Source: Sinorhizobium fredii (GTDB lineage Bacteria > Pseudomonadota > Alphaproteobacteria > Rhizobiales > Rhizobiaceae). Taken from it: DNA of 64,000 nt. Below are positions 6,561-14,989 of this stretch, piece by piece. The notes under the pieces were generated by a model, which saw only the letters and a list, made by a program, of their open reading frames with translations, had not been told where the DNA came from and ran no database searches. Location: contig NZ_CP024310.1 in assembly GCF_002944405.1 (NCBI RefSeq), positions 1,302,001 through 1,366,000 of the forward strand, written 5' to 3'. The translations under genes and the position numbers were made by a program. Numbering within the stretch: position 1 is the first letter of the stretch; each line of letters opens with the position of its first letter.

Positions 6561-8687
6561 CTACGCGCCCGCAAGCGCAGTTGTTGTTGGCGCCTCCTGC
6601 TCGCCAGAGTCTTGTGGAACGAAAGCGGCGACGCTCTGCGCGCGGACCGTTTCCCGCTCCCTGGCAACGGTCTCGGTAAAGGCGTCGTCTTCGGCCGTAT
6701 TGAGCGCCCACCGCCAGCCTTGCGCCCCGTGCACAGGCGGAAGCGCGACATCGCAGTCGCCGCCGGCGTTGAAGACGAGAAAGATCTCTTCCGCCGGTGC
6801 CTCGTTAGGGGAGAGGTGGCAGAGATAGACGCCGAGGATGCGCAATTCGCCGTCGCCCCATGCCGGCTCGTCCATCATGCTACCGTCGGGCTTGTACCAG
6901 GCAATCTCGATACGTCCGTGCTCGTCGGTGGCCCCTTCCAGGAAATTCTCCTGGCGCAGCACCGGGTTCTCCCGCCGGAAGGCCGTCATCTTGCGGCAGA
7001 AGGTAAGGAACGCCTCGTCAGAGCTGCTCCAGTCGATCCAGCCGATCTCGTTGTCCTGGCAATAGGCGTTGTTGTTGCCGCCTTGGCTGTTGCCGAGTTC
7101 GTCGCCGCCGAGGATCATCGGAACGCCCTGGCTCATCATCAAGGTGGCGACCATTGCACGGCGGCGGCGCCGGCGCGCCTCGCCGATCCCGGGATCATCG
7201 GTCGGCCCCTCGGCGCCCATATTGTCCGAATGGTTGTCCGAGTGGCCGTCGCGATTGTCTTCGCCATTGCCCTCGTTGTGCTTCTCCGTATAGGAGACGG
7301 TGTCCATCAGCGTGAAGCCGTCATGTGCGCTTAGGAGATTGACGGAGGTGGTCGCCGCCCGGCCGGAATGATTGAACTGGACCGGCGAGCCCGTGAGCCG
7401 TTCGGCGAGCACCGGCACGACGCCGCCGTCTCCCTTCCAGAAGCGACGGACATCATCGCGGAAGCGATCGTTCCACTCGCGGAAGGGCGGCGGGAAACCG
7501 CCGAGCTGATAGCCGCCGTCGCCGATGTCCCACGGTTCGGCGATGAGCTTGACGCCGGCCAGCATCGGGTCTTGCCGGATCGCATCCAAAAAGCCGCCCT
7601 CGCGATCGAATTCCATGTATTCGCGCCCGAGGGCGCTCGCCAGATCGAAGCGGAAACCGTCGATGTGCATGACGCCCACCCAGTAGCGGAGGCTGTCAAG
7701 CACCATGCGCAGCACCATCGGATGCGCGACGTTCAGCGTGTTGCCGGTGCCGGTCATGTCATAAGTATGCCGGGGCTGCTCCGGCGACTGGCGGTAATAG
7801 CTGAGATTGTCGAGACCTCGGAAGCTGAGCGTCGGCCCCTGTTCCGAACCCTCGGCTGTATGGTTGTAGACGACGTCCATCAGAACCTCGATGCCGGCGG
7901 CGTGGAAGCGCTTCACCATCGCCTTGAACTCGGTAATCCTGGTGCCCTTCATGTAGCGCGCATGCGGCGCGAAATAGCCGAGCGGCTGGTAACCCCAGTA
8001 GTTCCTGAGGTTTCGCTCGATGAGGTAGCGGTCGTCGAGGAAATATTGCACCGGCAGAAGCTCAACCGCGGACACGCCGAGTTTCATGAGATGATCGATG
8101 ATCGGGTCGCTGGCCATGCCGAGAAAGGTGCCGCGCAATTCGTCCGGCACGCCGGGATGCGTCATGGTCATGCCGCGCAGGTGAGTCTCGTAGATGATCG
8201 TCTCGGTCCAGGGCCGGCGGATCGCCTCTTCGCCGTCCCAGTCGAAGTTCGGATCCTGGACGACGCCCTTGACCATGAACGGAGCGCTGTCCCGCTCGTC
8301 GAAGGAAAGATCGCCCTCCGGGTTGCCGATCGTATAGCCGAACAGCGCGTCGTCCCAGACGAACTCCCCCGCCACCTGCTTGGCATAGGGATCGAGGAGC
8401 AGCTTGTTCGGATTGAAGCGATGTCCGTTTTGCGGGTCGTAAGGTCCGTAGGCGCGGTAGCCGTAGAGCGTGCCCGGCCCCAGCCCCTCGATATATCCGG
8501 ACCAGATGTCGCCCTCCCGCTTCGGCAGGGGCAGCCGCGCCGTTTCCTTGCTGCCATCCTCGGAAAAGAGACACAGCTCGATTTTTTCGGCATGGGCGGA
8601 AAACACCGCGAAATGGGTGCCCTGGCCGGTGTATTCGGCGCCAAGCTCCGGCTTCAGAAAATCGAGTTCGGAGAAAGCCACATTCAT
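6561..8687 (-). CDS. glgX: Glycogen debranching enzyme GlgX
   Basis: The 708-residue protein has the GlgX/isoamylase layout: an N-terminal CBM48 domain (about 10-120), a GH13 alpha-amylase barrel (about 160-560) and a C-terminal beta domain. Catalytic elements are visible as DVVYNH (271-276), the nucleophile Asp348 in HIDGFRFDLAS and the acid/base Glu384 in LIAEPWD. Length is normal for GlgX. It hydrolyses alpha-1,6 branches left after glycogen phosphorylase action, providing maltodextrins. Divergent treZ lies 164 bases away. Both have EcfG-type promoters in the shared gap, which suggests coordinated glycogen-to-trehalose conversion under stress. Confidence 0.95.
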   Translation of the reverse strand: MNVAFSELDFLKPELGAEYTGQGTHFAVFSAHAEKIELCLFSEDGSKETARLPLPKREGDIWSGYIEGLGPGTLYGYRAYGPYDPQNGHRFNPNKLLLDPYAKQVAGEFVWDDALFGYTIGNPEGDLSFDERDSAPFMVKGVVQDPNFDWDGEEAIRRPWTETIIYETHLRGMTMTHPGVPDELRGTFLGMASDPIIDHLMKLGVSAVELLPVQYFLDDRYLIERNLRNYWGYQPLGYFAPHARYMKGTRITEFKAMVKRFHAAGIEVLMDVVYNHTAEGSEQGPTLSFRGLDNLSYYRQSPEQPRHTYDMTGTGNTLNVAHPMVLRMVLDSLRYWVGVMHIDGFRFDLASALGREYMEFDREGGFLDAIRQDPMLAGVKLIAEPWDIGDGGYQLGGFPPPFREWNDRFRDDVRRFWKGDGGVVPVLAERLTGSPVQFNHSGRAATTSVNLLSAHDGFTLMDTVSYTEKHNEGNGEDNRDGHSDNHSDNMGAEGPTDDPGIGEARRRRRRAMVATLMMSQGVPMILGGDELGNSQGGNNNAYCQDNEIGWIDWSSSDEAFLTFCRKMTAFRRENPVLRQENFLEGATDEHGRIEIAWYKPDGSMMDEPAWGDGELRILGVYLCHLSPNEAPAEEIFLVFNAGGDCDVALPPVHGAQGWRWALNTAEDDAFTETVARERETVRAQSVAAFVPQDSGEQEAPTTTALAGA

Positions 8688-8731
8688 TCGGTGTCGTCGC
8701 GCCCCCTGCAGCGTCGTGGAAGTGAGGGGGC

Positions 8732-8757
8732 AACGCCGATGGCGGCAACTTTGTTCC
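8732..8757 (-). promoter_or_regulatory. EcfG/RpoE2-type promoter for glgX
   Basis: On the minus strand GGAAC (8757-8753), a 17-base spacer and CGTT (8735-8732) lie 45 bases before the glgX ATG. This is a full consensus match. Confidence 0.75.
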
Positions 8758-8787
8758 TGCCGAAGCTCGGCGACGATTGATTGCCGC

Positions 8788-8813
8788 GGAACTTTCGACC
8801 CGTCGACGCAGTT
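8788..8813 (+). promoter_or_regulatory. EcfG/RpoE2-type promoter for treZ
   Basis: GGAAC (8788-8792), a 17-base spacer and AGTT (8810-8813) lie 38 bases before the treZ ATG. One -10 base differs from the commonest form. It is arranged back to back with the glgX promoter. Confidence 0.65.
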
Positions 8814-8851
8814 CTCGTCTCTTGCCGATCTCGCAGCATCAAGGAAAATGA

Positions 8852-10624
8852 ATGACCGATTCTGTCCGGAAAACCTGGGGCGCCGAGCTCACCTCAGACG
8901 ACGTCGCACATTTTCGCCTGTGGGCCCCCGACGAGCAGGCGGTCCGCCTCGTTCTTGCCGATGTGCCGCACTCGATGCGCGCGCTCGACAGCGGCTGGTT
9001 CGAAATCTCTGCCCGGGCGCAGGCAGGCGATCGCTACTGGTTCGAACTTTCCGACGGAACCCGCGTCGCCGATCCTGCCTCTCGCGCCCAGCCAGAAGGA
9101 GTTTCCGGCCCGTCGATGCTCGTCTATCATTCGGCCTACCAGTGGAAGGCTTCCTCCTGGCGCGGCCGGCCCTGGGAAGAGGCAATCATCTCCGAGCTGC
9201 ATGTCGGCTGTTTTACGCCGGAGGGCACCTTTAGAGCGGCGGCCAAGCGGTTGCCGCATCTCGCCGAGGCCGGGATCACCGCCATCGAGATCATGCCCGT
9301 CGCGGAGTTTCAAGGCGAGCGCGGATGGGGCTACGACGGCGTTCTGCCCTATGCGCCACACCATGCCTATGGCACTCCCGACGATCTCAAGGCGCTGGTC
9401 GATGCGGCGCACGGGCTCGGCATGATGGTCCTGCTCGACGTCGTCTACAATCACTTCGGACCGGAGGGCAACAGCCTCCCCCGTTACGCCAGCCGCTTCT
9501 TCAACCGCGACCGGCCGACCCCATGGGGTGCGTCGATCGCCTTCGAGGAACCCGCCGTGCGCCGCTTCTTCATCGACAACGCGCTCTATTGGCTCGGTGA
9601 CTTCCACTTCGACGGGCTGCGCCTCGATGCGACGGACCAGATCCGAGACACCAGCCAGCCGCATTTTCTTGCCGCCCTGGCCCGCGAGGTGCGCGAAACT
9701 TTTGCCGACCGCAGCATCCATCTGGTGGTCGAGGATGCCGACCGTCGGCGCAATCTGGTGCGGCGCAACGCCGACGGGACAATCGCTCTCTTCACTGCCG
9801 GGTGGAACGACGATTTTCACCACGGCCTCCATGTCATCGCAACGGGCGAAGACAGGGGCTTCTATCGGCCCTTTGCAGCGCGCCCTTGGCAGGCGACGCG
9901 CGAGGCCATGACCGACGGCTTCGCCTCGACCGAAACGATCGAGTCCCTCCCTCAGCCGGAGGGCCAAGTGCCGCCGCAGGCGCGCGTGAGCTTCCTGCAG
10001 AACCACGACCAGATCGGCAACCGCGCCTTCGGCGAGCGCCTCGTCTCGCTCGCGAGGACTGACCAGCTGAACGTGATGACCGCGATGCTGATGCTTTCGC
10101 CGCAGATTCCGCTGCTCTTCATGGGCGAGGAATACGGGGAAAGCCAGCCGTTCCTGTTCTTCGCCGACTATGCGGGCGAACTCGGCGCGGCCGTTCGGCG
10201 CGGGCGGCAGGAGGAAGCCGAGAAATTCGGCGGCATGCCGCCCGGCAAGACGGCAGAAGATCTCCCCGATCCGATCGATCCCGAGACCTTTGCCGCTTCG
10301 AAGCTTCGCTGGGAACGCGCCGAGAGCGCGGCCGGCAGGACTCACCTCGCCTTCATGCGCGACCTCGCCGATATCCGGCAGCGGCACATCGCGCCGCTGA
10401 TGAGACAATGCAACCTTCCGAGTTTCGAGGTCCATTCCGCTCGCGACGGCATTGTCGCCGTTGACTGGTCGTTCGGCGGCCCGGTGCTCGAGTTGCGCGC
10501 CAATCTCTCCGCAGGCAAAGCCGCCGTACCGCCGATCTGCGGCGAGCAGATATTCGGCGCACTTAAATTGGACGGACGTGAGTTGCCGGGCCCAAGCATC
10601 GTTGCTGCCGTACGGTCCAATTAA
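8852..10624 (+). CDS. treZ: Malto-oligosyltrehalose trehalohydrolase TreZ
   Basis: The 590-residue protein has the TreZ arrangement: an N-terminal beta-sandwich (about 1-100), a GH13 barrel (about 110-480) and a C-terminal domain. The catalytic Asp259 (LRLDAT) and Glu294 (VVEDADRR) are visible, as is a QNHDQIGNR motif near residue 385. It releases trehalose from maltooligosyl-trehalose, the second step of the TreYZ pathway; the first enzyme, TreY, is not in this window. The pairing with divergent glgX suggests that maltodextrins from glycogen feed trehalose synthesis for osmotic or desiccation protection. The ATG follows a GGAAAATGA context. Confidence 0.95.
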   Translation: MTDSVRKTWGAELTSDDVAHFRLWAPDEQAVRLVLADVPHSMRALDSGWFEISARAQAGDRYWFELSDGTRVADPASRAQPEGVSGPSMLVYHSAYQWKASSWRGRPWEEAIISELHVGCFTPEGTFRAAAKRLPHLAEAGITAIEIMPVAEFQGERGWGYDGVLPYAPHHAYGTPDDLKALVDAAHGLGMMVLLDVVYNHFGPEGNSLPRYASRFFNRDRPTPWGASIAFEEPAVRRFFIDNALYWLGDFHFDGLRLDATDQIRDTSQPHFLAALAREVRETFADRSIHLVVEDADRRRNLVRRNADGTIALFTAGWNDDFHHGLHVIATGEDRGFYRPFAARPWQATREAMTDGFASTETIESLPQPEGQVPPQARVSFLQNHDQIGNRAFGERLVSLARTDQLNVMTAMLMLSPQIPLLFMGEEYGESQPFLFFADYAGELGAAVRRGRQEEAEKFGGMPPGKTAEDLPDPIDPETFAASKLRWERAESAAGRTHLAFMRDLADIRQRHIAPLMRQCNLPSFEVHSARDGIVAVDWSFGGPVLELRANLSAGKAAVPPICGEQIFGALKLDGRELPGPSIVAAVRSN

Positions 10625-10634
10625 CGTAGCGAAC

Positions 10635-10659
10635 GGAACATGGTCGGAGCCTGTCGGTT
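10635..10659 (+). promoter_or_regulatory. EcfG/RpoE2-type promoter for udgX
   Basis: GGAAC (10635-10639), a 16-base spacer and GGTT (10656-10659) lie 40 bases before the udgX start. The -10 has G in place of C, a common variant. Confidence 0.7.
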
Positions 10660-10698
10660 TAGCCGATTGCACGACTGAAATGGACCGAGGCTCGTGTC

Positions 10699-11349
10699 TT
10701 GAAAGCCATGCCGACTGAACTTGTAAAAATGGGTCCGGCCCTTTCCGGCGAGCACGCTGATGCGCCCTCCATTGCAGCGTTGCGCAAGCAGGCCGAGGGC
10801 TGCGAGCGTTGCGATCTCTACAAGCATGCGACGCAGCTCGTGTTTGGCGAGGGACCCGGCAAGGCCCGCGTCGTCCTTGTCGGCGAACAGCCCGGCGATC
10901 GCGAGGATCTGGCCGGGCGGCCCTTCGTCGGCCCGGCGGGACGTATTCTCGACGAGTGCCTGCATGAGGCAGGCATCGATCGCTCAAGCTGCTATCTCAC
11001 CAATGCCGTCAAGCATTTTAAGTTCGAGCAACGCGGCAAGCGCCGCCTGCATTCGCGGCCCAATGCGGGCGAGATCCAGCGCTGTTCCTGGTGGCTCGGC
11101 GCAGAGCTCGAGCAGCTGCGGCCCAAGGTCGTCGTCGCGCTGGGTGCAACGGCGCTTTCGTCGCTGCTCGGACGCCGCGCCGGCGTGATGAAAAACCGCG
11201 GCGACCTGGTCGCCACGCCCGCCGGATACCCGGTGCTCGTCACCATCCATCCCTCCTATCTTCTCAGAATTCAGAACAGGGACGACGCCGCGGCGGAACG
11301 CGCCCGCTTCGTGAAAGACCTCGCCCAAATCGCCGGCCACGTGGATTAG
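10699..11349 (+). CDS. udgX: UdgX-type uracil-DNA binding/glycosylase protein
   Basis: The 216-residue protein belongs to the family 4-like uracil-DNA glycosylases, with GEQPG at 62-66, an [Fe-S]-type cysteine set (Cys35 and Cys38 plus later cysteines) and a terminal HPSYLLR. It carries the loop KRRLH (114-118) that defines the UdgX subgroup. In UdgX the His of this loop forms a covalent bond with the deoxyribose after uracil excision, leaving the protein fixed to DNA. Translation may start at TTG 10699, with CGAGG upstream, or at ATG 10708. The EcfG-type promoter upstream makes it a stress-induced gene. It is convergent with the GST gene, with only four bases between the stops. Confidence 0.85.
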   Translation: MKAMPTELVKMGPALSGEHADAPSIAALRKQAEGCERCDLYKHATQLVFGEGPGKARVVLVGEQPGDREDLAGRPFVGPAGRILDECLHEAGIDRSSCYLTNAVKHFKFEQRGKRRLHSRPNAGEIQRCSWWLGAELEQLRPKVVVALGATALSSLLGRRAGVMKNRGDLVATPAGYPVLVTIHPSYLLRIQNRDDAAAERARFVKDLAQIAGHVD

Positions 11350-11353
11350 CAAC

Positions 11354-12076
11354 TCAGGACGGTCGGTCGAGTTCGGGATAGCGGCGGAAAATGCAGGACT
11401 CGTTGAAGGGCAAGCGCCTGTCGGAAGCCAGATAGCTCATGATCCGCGGTCGCGCCGCGACCGAATCATGCAGCGCAATCAGCGCCGGCACATGCTCTTC
11501 ATTGGCACGCATCGCGTTCGGAAACGCGTAGCGGAGCCCCTCGACCAGGTGGAACAGCGAAAGATCGACATAGCTCGGTCGCCCGCCGACGCTATGCTCC
11601 GGGCCTTCCGGATTTTGGGCGAGAACGCGTTCGAAATAGCCAAGATATTTCGGGAGCCGCTCGGATAGGAAGTTCTCCGCCCGCTTCGACGCTTGCGGTT
11701 TCTGCTCCTCGTAATAGAGCGACACGCCTATCGGATGGTGCGTGTCGTGGATTTCGGTAACGAGATCCGTCACCGTCAATTGCAGGCCGTTGGCAACGTG
11801 GCGCAGGCCCTCATCCTCGGGCGTCAGCCCCAGCCTCGGGCCGAGATAGAACAGGATATTGGCGACGTGGGAGATGAGCAGTTCGCCATCGACCAGAAAG
11901 GGGGGCGCGAAAGGGCTGGTGGCACCGCCAGCATCCTTCATCAGCTTCAGCATTGCATCTGTGCCGCCCGGCTGGCGCGCCGCATCTACATAGTCGGCGC
12001 CTGCGTCCTCCAACGCGAGCCGCACAAATTCGCCGCGGCCGGGAATTCCGTCCCAGTAATAGAGCGTGAATGCCAT
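11354..12076 (-). CDS. Glutathione S-transferase family protein
   Basis: Started at the ATG at 12076, preceded by a GAGGG site, the product has 240 residues. It opens with FTLYYWDGIPGRGEFVRLAL, a thioredoxin-like GST N-domain with the catalytic tyrosine region. ISHVANILFYL (about 70-80) and an all-helical C-domain containing PSYVDLSLFHLVEGL follow. The pattern is of the sigma/alpha-like GSTs of proteobacteria. The open frame continues upstream without a stop into the remains of a DUF3175 gene, but the ribosome site and the GST N-terminus fix the start. It is probably the last gene of the stress operon beginning at 12631. Confidence 0.85.
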   Translation of the reverse strand: MAFTLYYWDGIPGRGEFVRLALEDAGADYVDAARQPGGTDAMLKLMKDAGGATSPFAPPFLVDGELLISHVANILFYLGPRLGLTPEDEGLRHVANGLQLTVTDLVTEIHDTHHPIGVSLYYEEQKPQASKRAENFLSERLPKYLGYFERVLAQNPEGPEHSVGGRPSYVDLSLFHLVEGLRYAFPNAMRANEEHVPALIALHDSVAARPRIMSYLASDRRLPFNESCIFRRYPELDRPS

Positions 12077-12096
12077 GAAATCCCTCGTCTCCCGGT

Positions 12097-12408
12097 TCAG
12101 CCTGTGGGCTCCCGCCCGAAAATCCCTCCTGAGTTCGTCCTTCGCCTGTTCGAGCACGCACCGCTGTTCGTCGGCCAATCCAGAGGCCTGCCCTGTTGAT
12201 ATAGAAGGTGAGCATCGACATCGCGGACCGGTAGGCGCTCGACTTACGGCGGTCGCTCGCTTCCGCCGAGCGTCTCAGGGAACGTGCAATCTTCCGCGGA
12301 TCGTCCGAGGCATAGATACCGGGCTCGATGTCCAGCGCATTGCTATGCGCCGTCACCTCTTGCGACCATTTCGTCGTCTTTTTACTGCCGTTGCCCTTCG
12401 GGCCCCAT
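12097..12408 (-). pseudogene. DUF3175 family gene broken by about three frameshifts
   Basis: Pieces of one DUF3175 protein lie in three frames. From an ATG at 12408 the frame closes after eight codons. Removing one G from the GGGG run at 12403-12406 would lead into KKTTKWSQEVTAHSNALDIE and on to SAMSMLTFYINRAG. The match then moves to another frame near 12185-12195 (ADEQRCVLEQAKDELRR). A further one-base change near 12121-12127 would give IFGREPTG and a stop at 12097. With these repairs the protein would be about 103 residues, the usual family length, spaced 7 bases from the upstream gene and 20 from the GST. As written it cannot make the full protein. Confidence 0.75.
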
Positions 12409-12415
12409 CAGCGGC

Positions 12416-12631
12416 TCAGCGCAGCCACACGGGCAATTCGGAAGCCTGCCGAAATTCGCGCGCCCGGTCCTTCCAGCCGAGCTTTTCCCAGGCGAATTGC
12501 TGGGCCGCCATCCTTGCCGTCTCCTTCGTGGGATAAAAATCAGGCAACACATAATCCTTGTCGCCACAGCAGAGCAACGCTCTCCCGCTCATCAGGTCGA
12601 AATGAAGCTCTAGGCATTCCTGTGCATGCAT
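12416..12631 (-). CDS. Conserved hypothetical protein (71 residues)
   Basis: The ATG at 12631 follows GGGAGGG; an earlier in-frame start at 12649 lacks such a site. The protein is a small alpha/beta type with a Cys-Cys pair (RALLCCGDKDYVLPDF) and a helical second half (ARMAAQQFAWEKLGWKD). No family was recognised. It is the first gene of a stress operon: an exact EcfG-type promoter ends 29 bases upstream, and the remnant DUF3175 gene and the GST follow. Confidence 0.65.
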   Translation of the reverse strand: MHAQECLELHFDLMSGRALLCCGDKDYVLPDFYPTKETARMAAQQFAWEKLGWKDRAREFRQASELPVWLR

Positions 12632-12659
12632 CGAATCCCTCCCGGACATGATTCACAAA

Positions 12660-12684
12660 AACGGCCCTCGCGAGAGGAAGTTCC
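12660..12684 (-). promoter_or_regulatory. EcfG/RpoE2-type promoter for the operon starting at 12631
   Basis: On the minus strand GGAAC (12684-12680), a 16-base spacer and CGTT (12663-12660) form an exact consensus match, 29 bases before the ATG. Confidence 0.75.
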
Positions 12685-12725
12685 AACGACATGAAAAGAA
12701 GCTCGCAAATCCGCATCGTACCACC

Positions 12726-12750
12726 GGAACAACGGAGGCTTCCCGGAGTT
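12726..12750 (+). promoter_or_regulatory. EcfG/RpoE2-type promoter for the gene at 12775
   Basis: GGAAC (12726-12730), a 16-base spacer and AGTT (12747-12750) lie 25 bases before the ATG. It is divergent from the operon promoter at 12660-12684. Confidence 0.6.
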
Positions 12751-12774
12751 TAGAGCGCTTACGGGAGACCAGCC

Positions 12775-13101
12775 ATGAGCAAGCACGGAAAAGCGCGATC
12801 CCCGACCGTCGCACGCCCTCTTGATCCGCACGGTGTCGACGAACCGATCGATGCGTCGGAACGTCATGCGGCAGAGACCAGTGGTACGGTCCGGCAACAG
12901 ATCACTGACCTGCAGGAGCGCATCGCCGAGCTCGAGGCAGAGATCGATGCGATTGCGACCGAGGCGCATACCGCAATCGGTACGCTCCCCGGCGCCGACC
13001 GGATCGAGACGGCAAAGGATGTGGTTACCGAGAAGCGCGACGAGATTCAGAGGCTGAGGGCACGGCTGGAGGAAATTCAAAGGCTCGTCGCGACGCGTTA
13101 G
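12775..13101 (+). CDS. Hypothetical coiled-coil protein
   Basis: The 108-residue product starts at an ATG preceded by CGGGAGA. Residues 1-38 are polar and probably disordered. Residues 39-62 (RQQITDLQERIAELEAEIDAI) and 84-106 (VTEKRDEIQRLRARLEEIQR) show heptad patterns of a helical hairpin coiled coil. No named domain was recognised. An EcfG-type promoter precedes it, so it is probably a small stress protein. It is divergent from the 12631 operon. Confidence 0.65.
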   Translation: MSKHGKARSPTVARPLDPHGVDEPIDASERHAAETSGTVRQQITDLQERIAELEAEIDAIATEAHTAIGTLPGADRIETAKDVVTEKRDEIQRLRARLEEIQRLVATR

Positions 13102-13208
13102 CTTCTCCAACTCACCCGCGGCGAGGCCGGTTCAAAACACGTCATACCTCAAAATAGGCGCGCCATACGGCGGCGGCCTGAACAGGGTTTCCTTGCAAGT
13201 GTCCGCTC

Positions 13209-13472
13209 TCACTCGCGGTCGACGAACTTGAAGAAACGGCTGACTTTCCCCTCCGCGGTCCGGTCCTGATAAAGGAAGGCCAGCTTGTTCTCGTCGAATA
13301 TGCTGAAGAAATCCTCCCAGGAAATCTCCTCCAGCCTCTCTTCCGGCTTTCCAAAGTCGATGCGCAGCAAACCGCCGTCGGATGCCCCCTTGACGCGGGC
13401 CGGATGGCCGTCGCGGCTCTCTGCCCATTTGCGGATCGTGTCGTGATCGGTCGTTGTTTTCGAAGCGCTCAC
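13209..13472 (-). CDS. Small conserved hypothetical protein (rhizobial stress-type family)
   Basis: The 87-residue protein has the layout of a widespread small family that starts TTTDHDTIRKWAESRDG, continues LRIDFGKPEERLEEISWEDF and ends with DRTAEGKVSRFFKFVDRE. Members are sometimes mis-named glucan branching enzymes in databases, but no catalytic motif is present. An AGGAGG-like site (GGAGGTTCC) precedes the ATG at 13472. An EcfG-like promoter lies 44 bases upstream. The function is unknown. Confidence 0.75.
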   Translation of the reverse strand: MSASKTTTDHDTIRKWAESRDGHPARVKGASDGGLLRIDFGKPEERLEEISWEDFFSIFDENKLAFLYQDRTAEGKVSRFFKFVDRE

Positions 13473-13515
13473 CGGAACCTCCTTCGGTTGGGGATGTCTC
13501 GCATCTCGCCCCTCT

Positions 13516-13540
13516 AATCGATCGGTCCGGTGATTGTTCC
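13516..13540 (-). promoter_or_regulatory. EcfG/RpoE2-like promoter for the gene at 13472
   Basis: On the minus strand GGAAC (13540-13536), a 16-base spacer and GATT (13519-13516) lie 44 bases before the ATG. The -10 is imperfect. Confidence 0.5.
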
Positions 13541-13547
13541 CGTGAGC

Positions 13548-14831
13548 TCAGCTGCGGCTGCGGCCCTTGACGGCGGCAGCGTCCCTGTGGTCTTCCTTGT
13601 CCTCCGGCTCCCAGCCGAACACGCTCCGCCCGCCAAAGCGGGCAGAATTTCTGAACTCGCCGGCAACGATCTCCTTAAGATCCGGGCCGGTGACGTAGCG
13701 CTCCAACTGGCGCGACTGCTCATCGAGCCGCCGCAAGGCGGCGAGTTCCTCCTCTCGCCCGAGCCGCCCTTTCTGCACCGCCGATTTCATCACGTTGATC
13801 GTCTCGTCATAGACCTTGAGCGGCACCGGGAAGGGATGACGGTCCTTGCCGCCATGGGCGAGCGAAAAACGAGCCGGGTCGGAAAAGCGGCACGGCGTGC
13901 CGTGCACCACCTCGGCGACCATCGCGAGCGCCTTGACGGTTCGCGCGCCGACGCCCGGCACGAGAAGCAGTTCCTCGAAATCCTTCGGCCCGCGATCAGC
14001 TGCGGCGGCGAAATTGCCGTGCAGGCGCCGCATGTTCACGTCGCTTTCGCGCACGTCGTGATGGGCCGGCATGAAGAGGTGCGGCAGCATCGGCTGGGCC
14101 GGAGCCGGCAGTCCCGGCCCGCGCGCCTCGATCGTCGCCAGCTCGCGCATGAGGCCATCGGGTCCGAGCGCGCTTAAAAGGTCGAGCTGGCTTGCCCGCG
14201 AGGCGCCGGCGCGCCGGTCCGCAAGGTTGATGATCTTGCCCTGCTCCCGCCCCTCGATCGCCGCATGCGGCGAGTCGACGAAGCTATCCAGGCCTTCGGA
14301 AAGCCAGTGATAGCGCCGTGCCTGCCGTCGGTCGCCATTCATGCCCTGCTGGACAACCACCCAGCTCGCATCGTCCGTGACAATGAAGCCGTGAAGGTAG
14401 AGATCGAAGCCGTCCTGTACGGCGGCACTGTCGACCTTGGCGACGAGGCGGCTCGCCTCGGCAAGCCTCGCGCCGTCGAACCCGATGCGTTCGCCGATCA
14501 CGACAAGTTCGCCCGGGGTCATTCGGGAATGCCGGCCACGGCCGCCGCAGACGTGAATGCCGAGTTCGCCCGAAAGCGGCGTCAGGCCACGCTTCAAGGC
14601 GCCGATGACGCTGGTGGTGATCCCCGACGAATGCCAGTCCATGCCCATCACCGCGCCGAAGGACTGGAACCAGAACGGGTGCGCAAGCCGCCTCAGGAAT
14701 TCGTCCCGTCCATAATGATGGACGATCGCCTCGGTGATCAGAGTGCCGAGGCGTGTCATCCGGTCGCCCAGCCACTTCGGGACCCGGCCGCCATGCAGCG
14801 GCAGATCCGCATTGCCCGCTCGTTGCGCCAT
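13548..14831 (-). CDS. DUF763 domain-containing protein
   Basis: The 427-residue protein matches the DUF763 family from its start (AGNADLPLHGGRVPKWLGDR) through VMGMDWHSSGITTSVIGALK and the GIHVCGGRGRHSR motif near residue 95. A helix-hairpin-helix-like segment (FEELLLVPGVGARTVKALAM, about 285-304) suggests DNA contact, consistent with a nuclease or repair role proposed for the family. The last 60 residues are charged. Flanking genes include DNA glycosylase and ligase genes. No EcfG-type promoter was seen directly upstream. Function is unproven. Confidence 0.8.
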   Translation of the reverse strand: MAQRAGNADLPLHGGRVPKWLGDRMTRLGTLITEAIVHHYGRDEFLRRLAHPFWFQSFGAVMGMDWHSSGITTSVIGALKRGLTPLSGELGIHVCGGRGRHSRMTPGELVVIGERIGFDGARLAEASRLVAKVDSAAVQDGFDLYLHGFIVTDDASWVVVQQGMNGDRRQARRYHWLSEGLDSFVDSPHAAIEGREQGKIINLADRRAGASRASQLDLLSALGPDGLMRELATIEARGPGLPAPAQPMLPHLFMPAHHDVRESDVNMRRLHGNFAAAADRGPKDFEELLLVPGVGARTVKALAMVAEVVHGTPCRFSDPARFSLAHGGKDRHPFPVPLKVYDETINVMKSAVQKGRLGREEELAALRRLDEQSRQLERYVTGPDLKEIVAGEFRNSARFGGRSVFGWEPEDKEDHRDAAAVKGRSRS

Positions 14832-14989
14832 GTCTCGGCTCCTCGTCGTATCGTCTTTGATTTAACCCTACATGCTTCGGATGTTCGCGGAAAGTTCTCA
14901 GTGGCTGCGCGCAAGTTTCGGGCGCAACGTTGGCGAGCGTGAAAATATGAGACTACATACGACCGGCATAGATCGGGGAGCGCTATCGA

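Noticed and set aside
8894..10987. A 697-codon open frame on the minus strand across treZ and udgX
   Set aside because: It is antisense to two well-recognised genes with conserved catalytic motifs; it has no protein-family features and reflects the codon bias of high-GC DNA.
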